DNA from: Cytophagales bacterium Alg240-R148
GTDB taxonomy: Bacteria > Bacteroidota > Bacteroidia > Cytophagales > Cyclobacteriaceae
Direction of reading: 5' to 3'
NCBI GenBank assembly: GCA_900537185.1
Contig: LS999831.1
Coordinates: forward strand, 248,001-312,000
DNA: 64,000 nucleotides
The notes beneath the pieces were generated by a model that saw only the letters and a program-made list of their open reading frames with translations, searched no databases and was not told the DNA's origin. The position numbers and the translations under genes are program-made. How positions within the stretch are numbered: the first letter of the stretch is position 1; every line of letters begins with the position of its first letter. Below are positions 35,004 to 43,329 of this stretch, piece by piece.

Positions 35004-36275
35004 ATGGAATTCTCTTATTTATTTATTGCTTTGGTTTGCTTGTTTTTATCCGCACTTTTTTCCGGGCTAGAAATTGCATTCATTTCATCTGATAAATTAC
35101 ACATTCAACTCCTTGCCAAAAAAGGGGATAATGTTGGGAAAATTCTATCCAAATACGTAGAAAAACCTTCCTATTTCATAAGTACTATACTGGTGGGCAA
35201 TAATTTGGCCTTGGTGTTTTTTGGCACCAATATGGCCTTTTTAATAGAGCCCTTTTTAACTGCCAACCTCCCAGCCATCATCAACAATGATTTTGTTGTT
35301 TTGCTGTCTCAAACATTGATTTCTACTTTTGTAGTACTTTTCACTGCGGAGTTTTTACCAAAGAGTATTTTTATGATCAACCCGGAGCGCATGCTTACTG
35401 TTTTCGCGTATCCATTTCGGGTAATTTCCTTTTTAATGTATCCAATTGTTGCATTGATCATTGCACTTTCTAAGTTTATGATCACCAAAGTTTTTGGATT
35501 GTCGTACGAAGAGAACAAGCCCGTTTATGGTCTAACGGATCTTAACAATTTCATAAAAGGCACTTTGTCCAATGTACAAAAAGAGGACAGCGTGGTAGAC
35601 CCCAAGATATTTAAAAATGCACTGGATTTTAAAAAAATAAAAGTGCGTGAATGTATGATACCTAGAACAGAGGTGGTGGCCATTAGTTTGGAAGAGGATG
35701 TAGAAGCGGCGAACAATATATTTATTGAAAGTGGCCATTCCAAAATAGTGTTATACAAAGAATCCATTGATAACATTATCGGCTACTGCCATTCTTTGGA
35801 GTTGTTCAAAAAGCCTTCGTCTCTAGAAGAAATATTAACTCCTATACTAATTGTACCAGAAGCCATGCAAGCCAACGATTTGCTGGTTAAATTTATTGAT
35901 GAGCACAAAAGCATGGCATTGGTAGTAGATGAATTTGGAGGTACATCCGGAATAGTTACCGTAGAAGATATTATAGAAGAAATATTTGGAGACATACAAG
36001 ATGAACACGACAATGAGGACCTGTTAGAAAATCAAATCAACGAAAACACATGGGAACTCAGCGCCAGACAAGAAGTAGATTACATCAATGATAAATACGG
36101 TTTAACCTTACCCACTGGTGATTACGAAACCATCGGGGGTATGCTTTTAACCATCAATGAAGAGCTGCCTAAAAAAGGGGACAGCATAACTTTTGACAAT
36201 TATAGCGTGCAAATTTTAGACATGATTGATACGCGCATTAACCACATTAAACTTTCTATTCACAGAACAGAATAA
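35004..36275 (+). CDS. GldE-like CNNM/CBS membrane protein (HlyC/CorC family)
   Basis: 423 residues. An N-terminal CNNM (DUF21) domain with about four transmembrane helices (FIALVCLFLSALFSGLEIAF...) precedes two CBS domains (PRTEVVAISLEEDVE and VPEAMQANDLLVKFIDEH) and a C-terminal CorC/HlyC transporter-associated domain ending IDTRINHIKLSIH. This architecture is shared by GldE of gliding flavobacteria and by Mg2+/Co2+ efflux proteins; the Bacteroidetes position after lptC matches the conserved neighbourhood. Ion efflux or gliding role cannot be told apart. Confidence 0.85.
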   Translation: MEFSYLFIALVCLFLSALFSGLEIAFISSDKLHIQLLAKKGDNVGKILSKYVEKPSYFISTILVGNNLALVFFGTNMAFLIEPFLTANLPAIINNDFVVLLSQTLISTFVVLFTAEFLPKSIFMINPERMLTVFAYPFRVISFLMYPIVALIIALSKFMITKVFGLSYEENKPVYGLTDLNNFIKGTLSNVQKEDSVVDPKIFKNALDFKKIKVRECMIPRTEVVAISLEEDVEAANNIFIESGHSKIVLYKESIDNIIGYCHSLELFKKPSSLEEILTPILIVPEAMQANDLLVKFIDEHKSMALVVDEFGGTSGIVTVEDIIEEIFGDIQDEHDNEDLLENQINENTWELSARQEVDYINDKYGLTLPTGDYETIGGMLLTINEELPKKGDSITFDNYSVQILDMIDTRINHIKLSIHRTE

Positions 36276-36303
36276 AAATAATTCTATTTAGCCAAAACTA
36301 ACG

Positions 36304-36334
36304 TTGTTTTTAAACTTTAATCTCGTTAAATTTG
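36304..36334 (+). promoter_or_regulatory. Promoter of the ppiD-like gene (TTG - 20 nt - TAAATTTG)
   Basis: TTG at 36304-36306 and TAAATTTG at 36327-36334 have exactly 20 nt between them, the standard spacing. The ATG at 36357 is 22 nt downstream. Confidence 0.7.
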
Positions 36335-36356
36335 GCGCTTTTAAAATTGGATATTT

Positions 36357-38474
36357 ATGGCAGTAATGAATACACTTAGGGATAAAATGGGCAAAATTGT
36401 CCTTTTCACTATTGCGCTCGCAATGATCGCATTTATCGTAGGAGACATTTTTGGGAACAACTCATTTTTATTTGGGAGGGACGATAAAATCGGCTCCATT
36501 GCCGGTGAAGAAATCAGCCAAAGTGCATACGATGAAGCAATCAATGAAATGAAAAATAATTTCTTGACCAACGCTGGTAGACAACCATCGGAAAGAGACA
36601 TGGTGTCTATTCGCCAGCAGGCTTGGGACTTATTGATCGCAAAAATTGCCTTCGGGAAAGAAATTGAAACATTGGGTATCACAGTTTCGGATGATGAACT
36701 TTACGATATGTTAACAGGTAAAAATGTTAACCCATCCATCAAACAGAGCTTTGTCAATCCGCAAACGGGGCAATTCGACAGGTCTTTAGTGGTCAACCAT
36801 TTGCAAGCAATTGAAAGAGGTGAAATGCCACCTCAAGCTAAAATACAATGGATATTGTTTGAGCAAACGCTTAAACCTGGAAGGGAAAGATTGAAGTATG
36901 ACAACTTAATGTTGGCCTCTGCATATGCCACGCAAGCTGAAGCACAACAAGAATACAGCTACCAAAGCGATGTTGCCGAAGTAAAAGTTCTTTATGTGCC
37001 CTATTACAGTGTTACTGATTCGATTGACATAACAGAAAGCGCTATTGAAACCTATTACAGCGAGCACAAACACGAATATGAAGTGGAGGCAAGCAAAGAT
37101 GTGAAATTCGTAACGTTTGACATCCTCCCTTCTGCAGCCGACTCTGCTGCAGTGATGGAAGAAATCGAAGAAATCAAAGCTGAATTTAAAACCATTCAAG
37201 ATGATTCCTTGTACGCAAGATCGGAAAGTGATGGCAGCCAATTCTACCAAACCTATGTAAAAGGAGAGCTTCCAGTGATATTGAGAAGCAACATTGACAT
37301 CTTAAGCAAAGGAGATGTAATCGGACCATACAGCGAAGGAAACGGCTACAGATTGTACAAAATTTCTGACATCCAAGAGGACACAGTATTCAGCACCAAG
37401 GCAAGACATATTTTGATCAAGCCTACTGATGACAGCGATGAAGCAAAGGCAACCGCCAGAAAAGATGCTCAAGACATCCTAAATAAAATCAAAGCTGGAG
37501 AAGACTTTGTAACTTTAGCCAGAGAAAACGGGCAAGACGGTACGGCTTCTAGAGGTGGCGATTTAGGCTGGTTCACTCAAGGCAAAAAAATGGTTAAAGA
37601 ATTTGATGATGCCATTTTTGCTCAGAATTCAAAAGGCTTGATCAACCAATTGGTTGAAACCAACTTCGGTTTTCATATTGTTGAATTAACAGAAGACCCT
37701 ACCAATATTGTATACAAAATTGCAATGGTGGATAGAGAATTGATATACAGCACTGCAACACAAGACATGATTTTAAGACAAGTAGATGCTTTTTCTAGCA
37801 AAAGCAAAGATTTGACTTCTTTTCAGGAAAATGCTGACAATGCTGGGTATACCGTATTAGAAGCAAGAGGTTTAAAAGTAGCCGATAGAAGAGTTGGACA
37901 AGCTGGTGAAGCCAGAAGCGTTGTGCGCTGGGCATTTAATAAAGAAACATCCATCGGAGATGTATCGGAAGTGTTTGATCTGGACAATGGATTTATAGTT
38001 GCAGTGGTTACAGCAGAGCAAGATAAAGGAACTGCTTCTTTAACTTCTATTCGAAGCCAAATAGAAGACAAATTAAAACAACAATTACAAGGCGAAAGAA
38101 TCATTAAAAAACTAAATGAACTGGGTGCACAACCATTGGATGCGCTTGCTTCCGCCTATGGTAGCGACGCTAGCGTACACAACAACGGCGATCTTAAATT
38201 TAACGCTCCATCTATTCCTGGTGTAGGGTATTCTCCATTGACTTTGGGAATTGCATTCGGATTAGAACCAGGAGCAAAATCTAAAGCAACTCCTGTTGAA
38301 AACGGAGTGGTTATAGTGGAATTACAGAATTTAACCGCTGCGCCTGAAGTGGCCGATTACACGAGTTATAAAACTCAGTTGGAACAAAATTATAGAAACA
38401 AGTCTTCTTACAACATCAACCAAGCCATAAGAGAGTTTGCAGATATTGAAGACAAACGATATAAATTTCAATAA
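36357..38474 (+). CDS. ppiD: PpiD-like membrane-anchored peptidyl-prolyl isomerase
   Basis: 705 residues. One N-terminal transmembrane helix (KIVLFTIALAMIAFIVGDIF) anchors a periplasmic chaperone. A SurA_N-like helical region leads to a central parvulin domain (about 345-455: KARHILIKP, GGDLGWFTQGKMV-like, NFGFHIVEL), followed by a second chaperone region with degenerate parvulin features. It folds newly exported proteins at the inner membrane. It has its own promoter match and ends at a strong terminator, so it is separately expressed from the lptC unit. Confidence 0.9.
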   Translation: MAVMNTLRDKMGKIVLFTIALAMIAFIVGDIFGNNSFLFGRDDKIGSIAGEEISQSAYDEAINEMKNNFLTNAGRQPSERDMVSIRQQAWDLLIAKIAFGKEIETLGITVSDDELYDMLTGKNVNPSIKQSFVNPQTGQFDRSLVVNHLQAIERGEMPPQAKIQWILFEQTLKPGRERLKYDNLMLASAYATQAEAQQEYSYQSDVAEVKVLYVPYYSVTDSIDITESAIETYYSEHKHEYEVEASKDVKFVTFDILPSAADSAAVMEEIEEIKAEFKTIQDDSLYARSESDGSQFYQTYVKGELPVILRSNIDILSKGDVIGPYSEGNGYRLYKISDIQEDTVFSTKARHILIKPTDDSDEAKATARKDAQDILNKIKAGEDFVTLARENGQDGTASRGGDLGWFTQGKKMVKEFDDAIFAQNSKGLINQLVETNFGFHIVELTEDPTNIVYKIAMVDRELIYSTATQDMILRQVDAFSSKSKDLTSFQENADNAGYTVLEARGLKVADRRVGQAGEARSVVRWAFNKETSIGDVSEVFDLDNGFIVAVVTAEQDKGTASLTSIRSQIEDKLKQQLQGERIIKKLNELGAQPLDALASAYGSDASVHNNGDLKFNAPSIPGVGYSPLTLGIAFGLEPGAKSKATPVENGVVIVELQNLTAAPEVADYTSYKTQLEQNYRNKSSYNINQAIREFADIEDKRYKFQ

Positions 38475-38481
38475 AAATTGA

Positions 38482-38509
38482 AGCGAGGTTTTTACCTCGC
38501 TTTTTTTTT
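38482..38509 (+). terminator. Terminator of the ppiD-like gene
   Basis: Perfect 8-bp stem AGCGAGGT (38482-38489)/ACCTCGCT (38494-38501) with a TTTT loop, followed by a run of eight or nine T. Confidence 0.92.
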
Positions 38510-38534
38510 CTCATAAAATTAAACGGATAGCCAA

Positions 38535-38798
38535 ATGGAGGAAGGAAGTATAGAATCTTTTAGAGAAAAACTGGACGACCTATACGATTGGCCAGCCTTG
38601 TACAAATTCAAGTTCATTGTCCCTAACTTACAAGCCAAAGAAGTAAAAGGTATATTTGAGACCGGTGAAATGAAAGAAAAAGAATCGAAAAACGGAAAAT
38701 ACATTAGTGTTTCTGTTCAAATTATGGCCCAATCCAGTCAAGAGATTATCGATTATTACATCAAAGCAAAAAAAATAGAAGGTATTATTTCCCTTTAG
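38535..38798 (+). CDS. DUF493 family protein
   Basis: 87 residues of the YbeD/DUF493 ferredoxin-like fold: LYDWPALYKFKFIVPN at the N-terminal strand, SKNGKYISVSVQIMAQSSQE in the middle, and IIDYYIKAKKIEGIISL at the end. The family is small, cytoplasmic and of unknown function. It begins a short run with the pterin dehydratase and rsmI, with 25 nt to the next gene, and lies 25 nt after the ppiD terminator. Confidence 0.8.
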   Translation: MEEGSIESFREKLDDLYDWPALYKFKFIVPNLQAKEVKGIFETGEMKEKESKNGKYISVSVQIMAQSSQEIIDYYIKAKKIEGIISL

Positions 38799-38823
38799 GT
38801 CAACTGATTAAAACCATGGCATT

Positions 38824-39057
38824 ATGTGGATAGAAGCAAACAACCAACTTTCGAAAGCGTTTAAATTTAATGATTTTTCCGAAGCATTTGCATTCATGAC
38901 CCAAGTAGCGTTCTTAGCAGAAAAAATGGACCACCACCCCAATTGGAGCAACGTGTACAACACGGTGCAGATCCATTTGTGCACACACGACGCTGGCAAT
39001 ATAGTAACCGACAAAGATCGGGATTTAGCAAAAGCGATAGACCAACTATTGGCATAA
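38824..39057 (+). CDS. phhB: 4a-hydroxytetrahydrobiopterin dehydratase
   Basis: 77 residues, slightly shorter than the usual 95-105. The signature HHPNW with downstream Tyr, His and Asp fits the pterin carbinolamine dehydratase motif ([20 protein letters not shown] then THDAG). It dehydrates the pterin product of aromatic amino acid hydroxylases. No hydroxylase gene is visible, and it might have another pterin role such as molybdopterin metabolism. Its stop and the rsmI start overlap by one base (TAATG). Confidence 0.87.
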   Translation: MWIEANNQLSKAFKFNDFSEAFAFMTQVAFLAEKMDHHPNWSNVYNTVQIHLCTHDAGNIVTDKDRDLAKAIDQLLA

Positions 39058-39731
39058 TGGAAACCTCTCTTTTTGTTGTTCCAACCCCAATTGGAAACCT
39101 TGACGACATTACACTACGTGCTATTTCCGTTCTGCGCGATGTTCAAGTAGTTTTGGCTGAAGACACCCGCACTTCAGGAAAATTACTCAAACACCTAGAT
39201 ATTCAAAAACCATTGTGGAGTTACCACATATTCAACGAACATAAAAAAGTGGATGAAATCGTTGCCAAAATGAAAGAAGGGCAGCGTTTTGCATTGGTAT
39301 CGGATGCCGGTACACCGGCTATTTCTGATCCTGGGTATTTATTGGTAAAAGCCTGTTTGGATGCTGGAATAAAAATTGAATGTTTGCCTGGTCCAACAGC
39401 ATTTGTACCTGCCCTAGTAAAATCTGGCTTGCCAACCGATCGATTCGTTTTTGAAGGGTTCCTTCCTCATAAAAAAGGCAGAAAAACCAGATTAGAAATC
39501 TTATCTCAAGAAAAAAGAACCATCGTATTGTACGAATCTCCCCATAGGATTTTAAAAGCACTGGACCAATTCATAGACCACTTCGGGCCTGATCGACCAG
39601 CATCTATATCCAGAGAATTAAGCAAAAAGTTTGAAGAAACAGTTAACGGAACCCTTCTGGGCCTCAAAACCCACTTCACTAGCCACACAATCAAAGGAGA
39701 GTTTGTAGTAGTTATTGGGGGTGCGAACTGA
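39057..39731 (+). CDS. rsmI: 16S rRNA (cytidine-2'-O)-methyltransferase RsmI
   Basis: 224 residues from the ATG at 39057 ([22 protein letters not shown]). An upstream in-frame ATG at 38943 only reads through phhB and gives a meaningless N-terminus. RsmI methylates C1402 of 16S rRNA in the decoding centre. Family motifs: LAEDTRTSGKLL, SDAGTPAISDPGY, LPGPTAFVPALVKSGLP, and FYESPHR-like VLYESPHRILK. It is coupled to phhB by a one-base overlap. Confidence 0.93.
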   Translation: METSLFVVPTPIGNLDDITLRAISVLRDVQVVLAEDTRTSGKLLKHLDIQKPLWSYHIFNEHKKVDEIVAKMKEGQRFALVSDAGTPAISDPGYLLVKACLDAGIKIECLPGPTAFVPALVKSGLPTDRFVFEGFLPHKKGRKTRLEILSQEKRTIVLYESPHRILKALDQFIDHFGPDRPASISRELSKKFEETVNGTLLGLKTHFTSHTIKGEFVVVIGGAN

Positions 39732-39844
39732 CCTGAGGAATTATTAACTTAATTTCCCCTGCTTTTCTTAATTAAACAATAACTTGTATTTCAAATTGGA
39801 ATAATACTATAGTATTAACTTGCACCAAAAGTTAATCCTTCAGT

Positions 39845-40702
39845 ATGAAGACTGACAATAAAAGAGCCGTTGAAATTGCGGTAATATCGGATGTTCATTT
39901 GGGCACCTATGGTTGCAGAGCCAAAGAGCTGTTGCACTACCTCAAATCCATCAATCCAGAAATTCTAGTTTTAAATGGAGATATCATAGATATCTGGCAA
40001 TTTAATAAACGCTACTGGCCAAAATCACATATGAAAATTGTGAAATACCTCACCAAACTTTTAGGCCAGGGGAAACAAATATATTATATCACTGGCAACC
40101 ACGACGAAATGTTGAGGCGATTTAATGGTTTCGAGTTGGGTGGTTTAAAAATTGTAAACAAATTATGCCTGAATTTAAATGGCGAACAAACCTGGATTTT
40201 TCATGGCGACGTTTTTGACGTCACCATGCAACACTCCAAATGGTTGGCTAAGCTAGGAGCCGTTGGGTATGACATGCTCATCCTCATCAATACGATGGTC
40301 AACTACATCAGCGCTTTAATGGGCCAAGGAAAGCTCTCCCTTTCTAAAAAAATCAAAAACAGTGTTAAGTCGGCTGTGAAACACATCAATAATTTTGAAC
40401 AAACCGCTGCCGATATAGCCATTGAAAATACTTTTGACTACGTAATTTGTGGCCACATCCACCAACCTGTAATCAGAACGGTTTCAAATGAAAAAGGCAG
40501 TGTCACTTACCTCAATTCTGGAGACTGGATAGAGAATTGTACCGCATTAGAATACTACGATAAAAAATGGCACCTCTTCCACCACATTCAAGACGACAAA
40601 GGGACAGATACAGAGGAGCACCAATTTGAAATAGACTCCAATTACGACGTTATATTTTCTGAGCTCATAAAAGAAATCAACCCATTAACAGCCAACCAAT
40701 GA
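39845..40702 (+). CDS. LpxH-like UDP-2,3-diacylglucosamine pyrophosphatase / metallophosphoesterase
   Basis: 285 residues. Calcineurin-like di-metal site motifs occur in order: ISDVHLGT, LNGDIIDIWQFN, ITGNHDEM, FHGDVFD, and GHIHQP. The C-terminal region carries a helical insertion (LINTMVNYISALMGQGKLSL) like those that bind lipid in LpxH. It may hydrolyse UDP-2,3-diacylglucosamine in lipid A synthesis, but related phosphoesterases act on other substrates. It overlaps the glycosyltransferase gene by 4 nt (ATGA), so the two are probably coupled. Confidence 0.82.
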   Translation: MKTDNKRAVEIAVISDVHLGTYGCRAKELLHYLKSINPEILVLNGDIIDIWQFNKRYWPKSHMKIVKYLTKLLGQGKQIYYITGNHDEMLRRFNGFELGGLKIVNKLCLNLNGEQTWIFHGDVFDVTMQHSKWLAKLGAVGYDMLILINTMVNYISALMGQGKLSLSKKIKNSVKSAVKHINNFEQTAADIAIENTFDYVICGHIHQPVIRTVSNEKGSVTYLNSGDWIENCTALEYYDKKWHLFHHIQDDKGTDTEEHQFEIDSNYDVIFSELIKEINPLTANQ

Positions 40703-41691
40703 AAATTTTATACGGCATTCAAGGAACTGGGAATGGCCACATTACTAGGGCCATTCAACTCATCCCCCACCTACAAAAGATTGGGAAGGTCGACATTTTA
40801 ATTTCCGGACTCCACCATGATATCCAGCTTCCTTTTGATGTGAAATTCCAACAAAAAGGTTTTGGATTTTTCTTTGGTAAAAATGGCGGCATTGACTGGT
40901 TAAAAACATTAAAAAAGCAAAATTTCGGAAGGTTCATGAATGAACTACAGCAAATCCCAGTAAACAGGTACGATGTAATCCTTTCTGATTTTGAACCAAT
41001 TACAGCATGGGCAGCCAAAATAAAAGACATTAAATGCCTAGGGTTGAGCCACCAGACTGCTATGTTATCCAAAAAAACACCTAAGCCAAAATCAAAAGAA
41101 TACATTGGGGAGAATGTTCTGAAACACTATGCTCCGGTATCGGATTACATTGGTTTTCATTTTAAGTCTTACGACAAAAACATTTTCACTCCAGTTTTAA
41201 GAAATAAAATACTTGAATCGACTCCAAAAGAAAAAAACCATTTTTCGGTATACCTTCCCGCCTACAGCGATGCGCGCATAATAAAAGTATTGCGGCAAGT
41301 TAAGGGCGTTCAATGGGAAGTGTTTTCTAAACACAGCAACAAAACGTTCTCTGTAGACAACATTCAGATTAAGCCGGTCCACGAAAAACAATTTACTAAG
41401 TCCATTGTTAATTCCAGGGGCATTTTGTGTGGCGCTGGTTTTGAAACACCTGCCGAGGCCATGCACCTCAACAAAAAACTAATGGTTATTCCTATGAAAG
41501 GGCAATACGAACAAAAATGTAATGCCGTAGCCTTAGAAAAATTAAAGGTGCCTACTTTAAACAAACTTTCTAACAGCAAAGTAGATCATTTGCGTGAATG
41601 GGTAGCTTCCGATATCAGTTATCAAAAAGTACACTATTCGGACATTGCAGAAAACATAGCCAACCTCGCTGTGCGCCAATATTTATCTTAG
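40699..41691 (+). CDS. Glycosyltransferase, MurG/MJ1255-like (GT-B)
   Basis: 330 residues in a GT-B fold. The N-terminus MKILYGIQGTGNGHITRAIQ is the glycine-rich acceptor-side loop of GT28-like enzymes, and the donor-side region has GILCGAGFETPAEAMHLNKK with the nucleotide-sugar-binding Gly-rich turn and Glu. It probably transfers a sugar to a lipid or polyprenyl acceptor. Coupling to an LpxH-like phosphoesterase suggests a glycolipid or LPS-related product. The exact acceptor is unknown. Confidence 0.82.
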   Translation: MKILYGIQGTGNGHITRAIQLIPHLQKIGKVDILISGLHHDIQLPFDVKFQQKGFGFFFGKNGGIDWLKTLKKQNFGRFMNELQQIPVNRYDVILSDFEPITAWAAKIKDIKCLGLSHQTAMLSKKTPKPKSKEYIGENVLKHYAPVSDYIGFHFKSYDKNIFTPVLRNKILESTPKEKNHFSVYLPAYSDARIIKVLRQVKGVQWEVFSKHSNKTFSVDNIQIKPVHEKQFTKSIVNSRGILCGAGFETPAEAMHLNKKLMVIPMKGQYEQKCNAVALEKLKVPTLNKLSNSKVDHLREWVASDISYQKVHYSDIAENIANLAVRQYLS

Positions 41692-41760
41692 CCGTGCCTG
41701 CGATTAATGTGTTAAAAGTTATTTAATGTTTTATCTTCGTAAAAAAAACATTAACCCATT

Positions 41761-42525
41761 TTGAAGCACTCCATAATCAATGCCTTAGTATTGTTTGTAC
41801 TGATTTATGTTGGCCAATATTTTCATTGGGTACTTTCACTTCAGTTTGCATGCATATTTTGCAGTTATTTTATACTAGAATACAAAAATTCAGGTAGGTT
41901 AATAAATTACATCCTCCCTGCCTTGTTATTTGTAACGGCCGGATGGCTGCATGGCTTATGGAGTGGCGTGCCCACCCAACTATTACCAATGGCTTTAAGT
42001 TTTGGTACAGCCCTGCTGGCTTTTCTTCTTTTTTATATTAGCCAAAAGGTAAGGTATAATAAACTGGGTTCCTTCAATCTTTTGCTTATTTGGACCACCA
42101 TAGAATATTTATTGTTTCAGTACCAATATGCAAGCTTGGAGTACAGCAGTTTTGGTCTCATCATTCAAGTGGCCAATAAGTGGCCAGCCTTGCCCTACAT
42201 AGGGATTAGTGGCGCGTTTTTAATGTTGTTATTTGTTAATTGGATTTTATCCAAAGCACTTTTAAGCCTCTACATTGTAAAAGAGTGGAAGTTCAAGTGG
42301 AGGAGTCTCCTGGCCTCAGCCCTATTCGTTGGCATCATTGCCCTAACCGTACTTTTTCCATACGAAAATACGGGTTGGATTTTTCTAGACCCAGAAACCG
42401 AAACAACTAGTTCATCGGTTCCGTTTTATTCCAAACACGGCGAATGGTTTGGCAGAACCTTGGTTTGGGTCATGGTTTTTCTATCCTTTTATATTGTCAC
42501 AAAATACAAAACATCTAAAAAGTGA
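41761..42525 (+). CDS. Multipass membrane protein resembling the Lnt membrane domain without the nitrilase domain
   Basis: 254 residues, about seven hydrophobic segments, no large soluble domain. The segment LLIWTTIEYLLFQ...FGLIIQVANKWPALPYIGISGAF recalls the N-terminal membrane part of apolipoprotein N-acyltransferase, but the catalytic C-terminal nitrilase domain (about 250 residues) is absent. The TTG at 41761 is taken as start because it gives MKHSIINALVLFVLIYVGQY, and no ATG exists at that position. A GTG of the next gene overlaps its TGA stop. Alternative: an unrelated membrane protein. Function is unknown. Confidence 0.6.
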   Translation: MKHSIINALVLFVLIYVGQYFHWVLSLQFACIFCSYFILEYKNSGRLINYILPALLFVTAGWLHGLWSGVPTQLLPMALSFGTALLAFLLFYISQKVRYNKLGSFNLLLIWTTIEYLLFQYQYASLEYSSFGLIIQVANKWPALPYIGISGAFLMLLFVNWILSKALLSLYIVKEWKFKWRSLLASALFVGIIALTVLFPYENTGWIFLDPETETTSSSVPFYSKHGEWFGRTLVWVMVFLSFYIVTKYKTSKK

Positions 42526-43313
42526 ATTACGCCCTCATTACCAAAGAATTAGCGCTTTTGTGCAAGGAAGTAAGCAAGTTTATTGCTTTGGAAGCACAGA
42601 ATTTTGATAACTCAAAAATAGAACACAAAGGACTCAATGACCTAGTGTCCTATGTGGATAAAACAGCGGAACAAAAATTGGTCAAGGGGCTTAAGCAGAT
42701 TTTGCCCGAAGCGGGTTTTATTACCGAAGAGAACACCGCTAACACCAAAGGCGAACTTTACAATTGGATCGTAGACCCACTGGATGGCACCACCAACTTT
42801 ATCCATGGCCTACCTGTTTACGCCATTAGCGTCGCACTAATGGAAAACCAAGAATTGGTCGGCGCTGTGGTGTACGAGGTTAACCGGGAAGAGTGTTTTT
42901 CCGCTTCAAAAAACAACGGAGCTTACTTAAATGAAGTTCAAATTTTTGTTTCATCCACTCCAAAATTAGCTGACAGTTTACTGGCAACAGGGTTTCCTTA
43001 TTACGATTTTGACAACATGTCTAAATACCTCAAGATTCTGGAAGACCTCATGCGGAATACCCATGGCTTAAGAAGAATGGGAAGTGCCGCCGTCGATTTA
43101 GCGTATGTCGCTTGCGGACGATTTGAAGGATTTTTTGAATACAACCTCAATGCTTGGGATGTTGCCGCTGGGGCTCTGATTGTTCAAGAAGCAGGAGGCC
43201 AAGTTAGCGAATTCAACAGAGGAGCAGATTTTGTTTTTGGAAGAAGCATCGTGGCCTCAGGTTCTATCCACCATGCATTGATCGAATCCATACAGCGGCA
43301 TTGGTCTAGTTAA
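42522..43313 (+). CDS. suhB: Inositol monophosphatase-family protein
   Basis: 263 residues from a GTG start at 42522 that overlaps the previous stop. Metal and substrate motifs: FITEENTAN with the metal Glu, VDPLDGTTNFIHG, and NAWDVAAGALIVQEAGG. This is the standard Mg2+-dependent, lithium-sensitive phosphatase fold. SuhB-type enzymes dephosphorylate inositol phosphates or other sugar phosphates and can affect RNA metabolism. It closes the four-gene 39.8-43.3 kb block and faces the rodA gene convergently, with no hairpin in the 16-nt gap. Confidence 0.9.
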   Translation: MNYALITKELALLCKEVSKFIALEAQNFDNSKIEHKGLNDLVSYVDKTAEQKLVKGLKQILPEAGFITEENTANTKGELYNWIVDPLDGTTNFIHGLPVYAISVALMENQELVGAVVYEVNREECFSASKNNGAYLNEVQIFVSSTPKLADSLLATGFPYYDFDNMSKYLKILEDLMRNTHGLRRMGSAAVDLAYVACGRFEGFFEYNLNAWDVAAGALIVQEAGGQVSEFNRGADFVFGRSIVASGSIHHALIESIQRHWSS

Positions 43314-43329
43314 AGCACCAACCGCTGCG

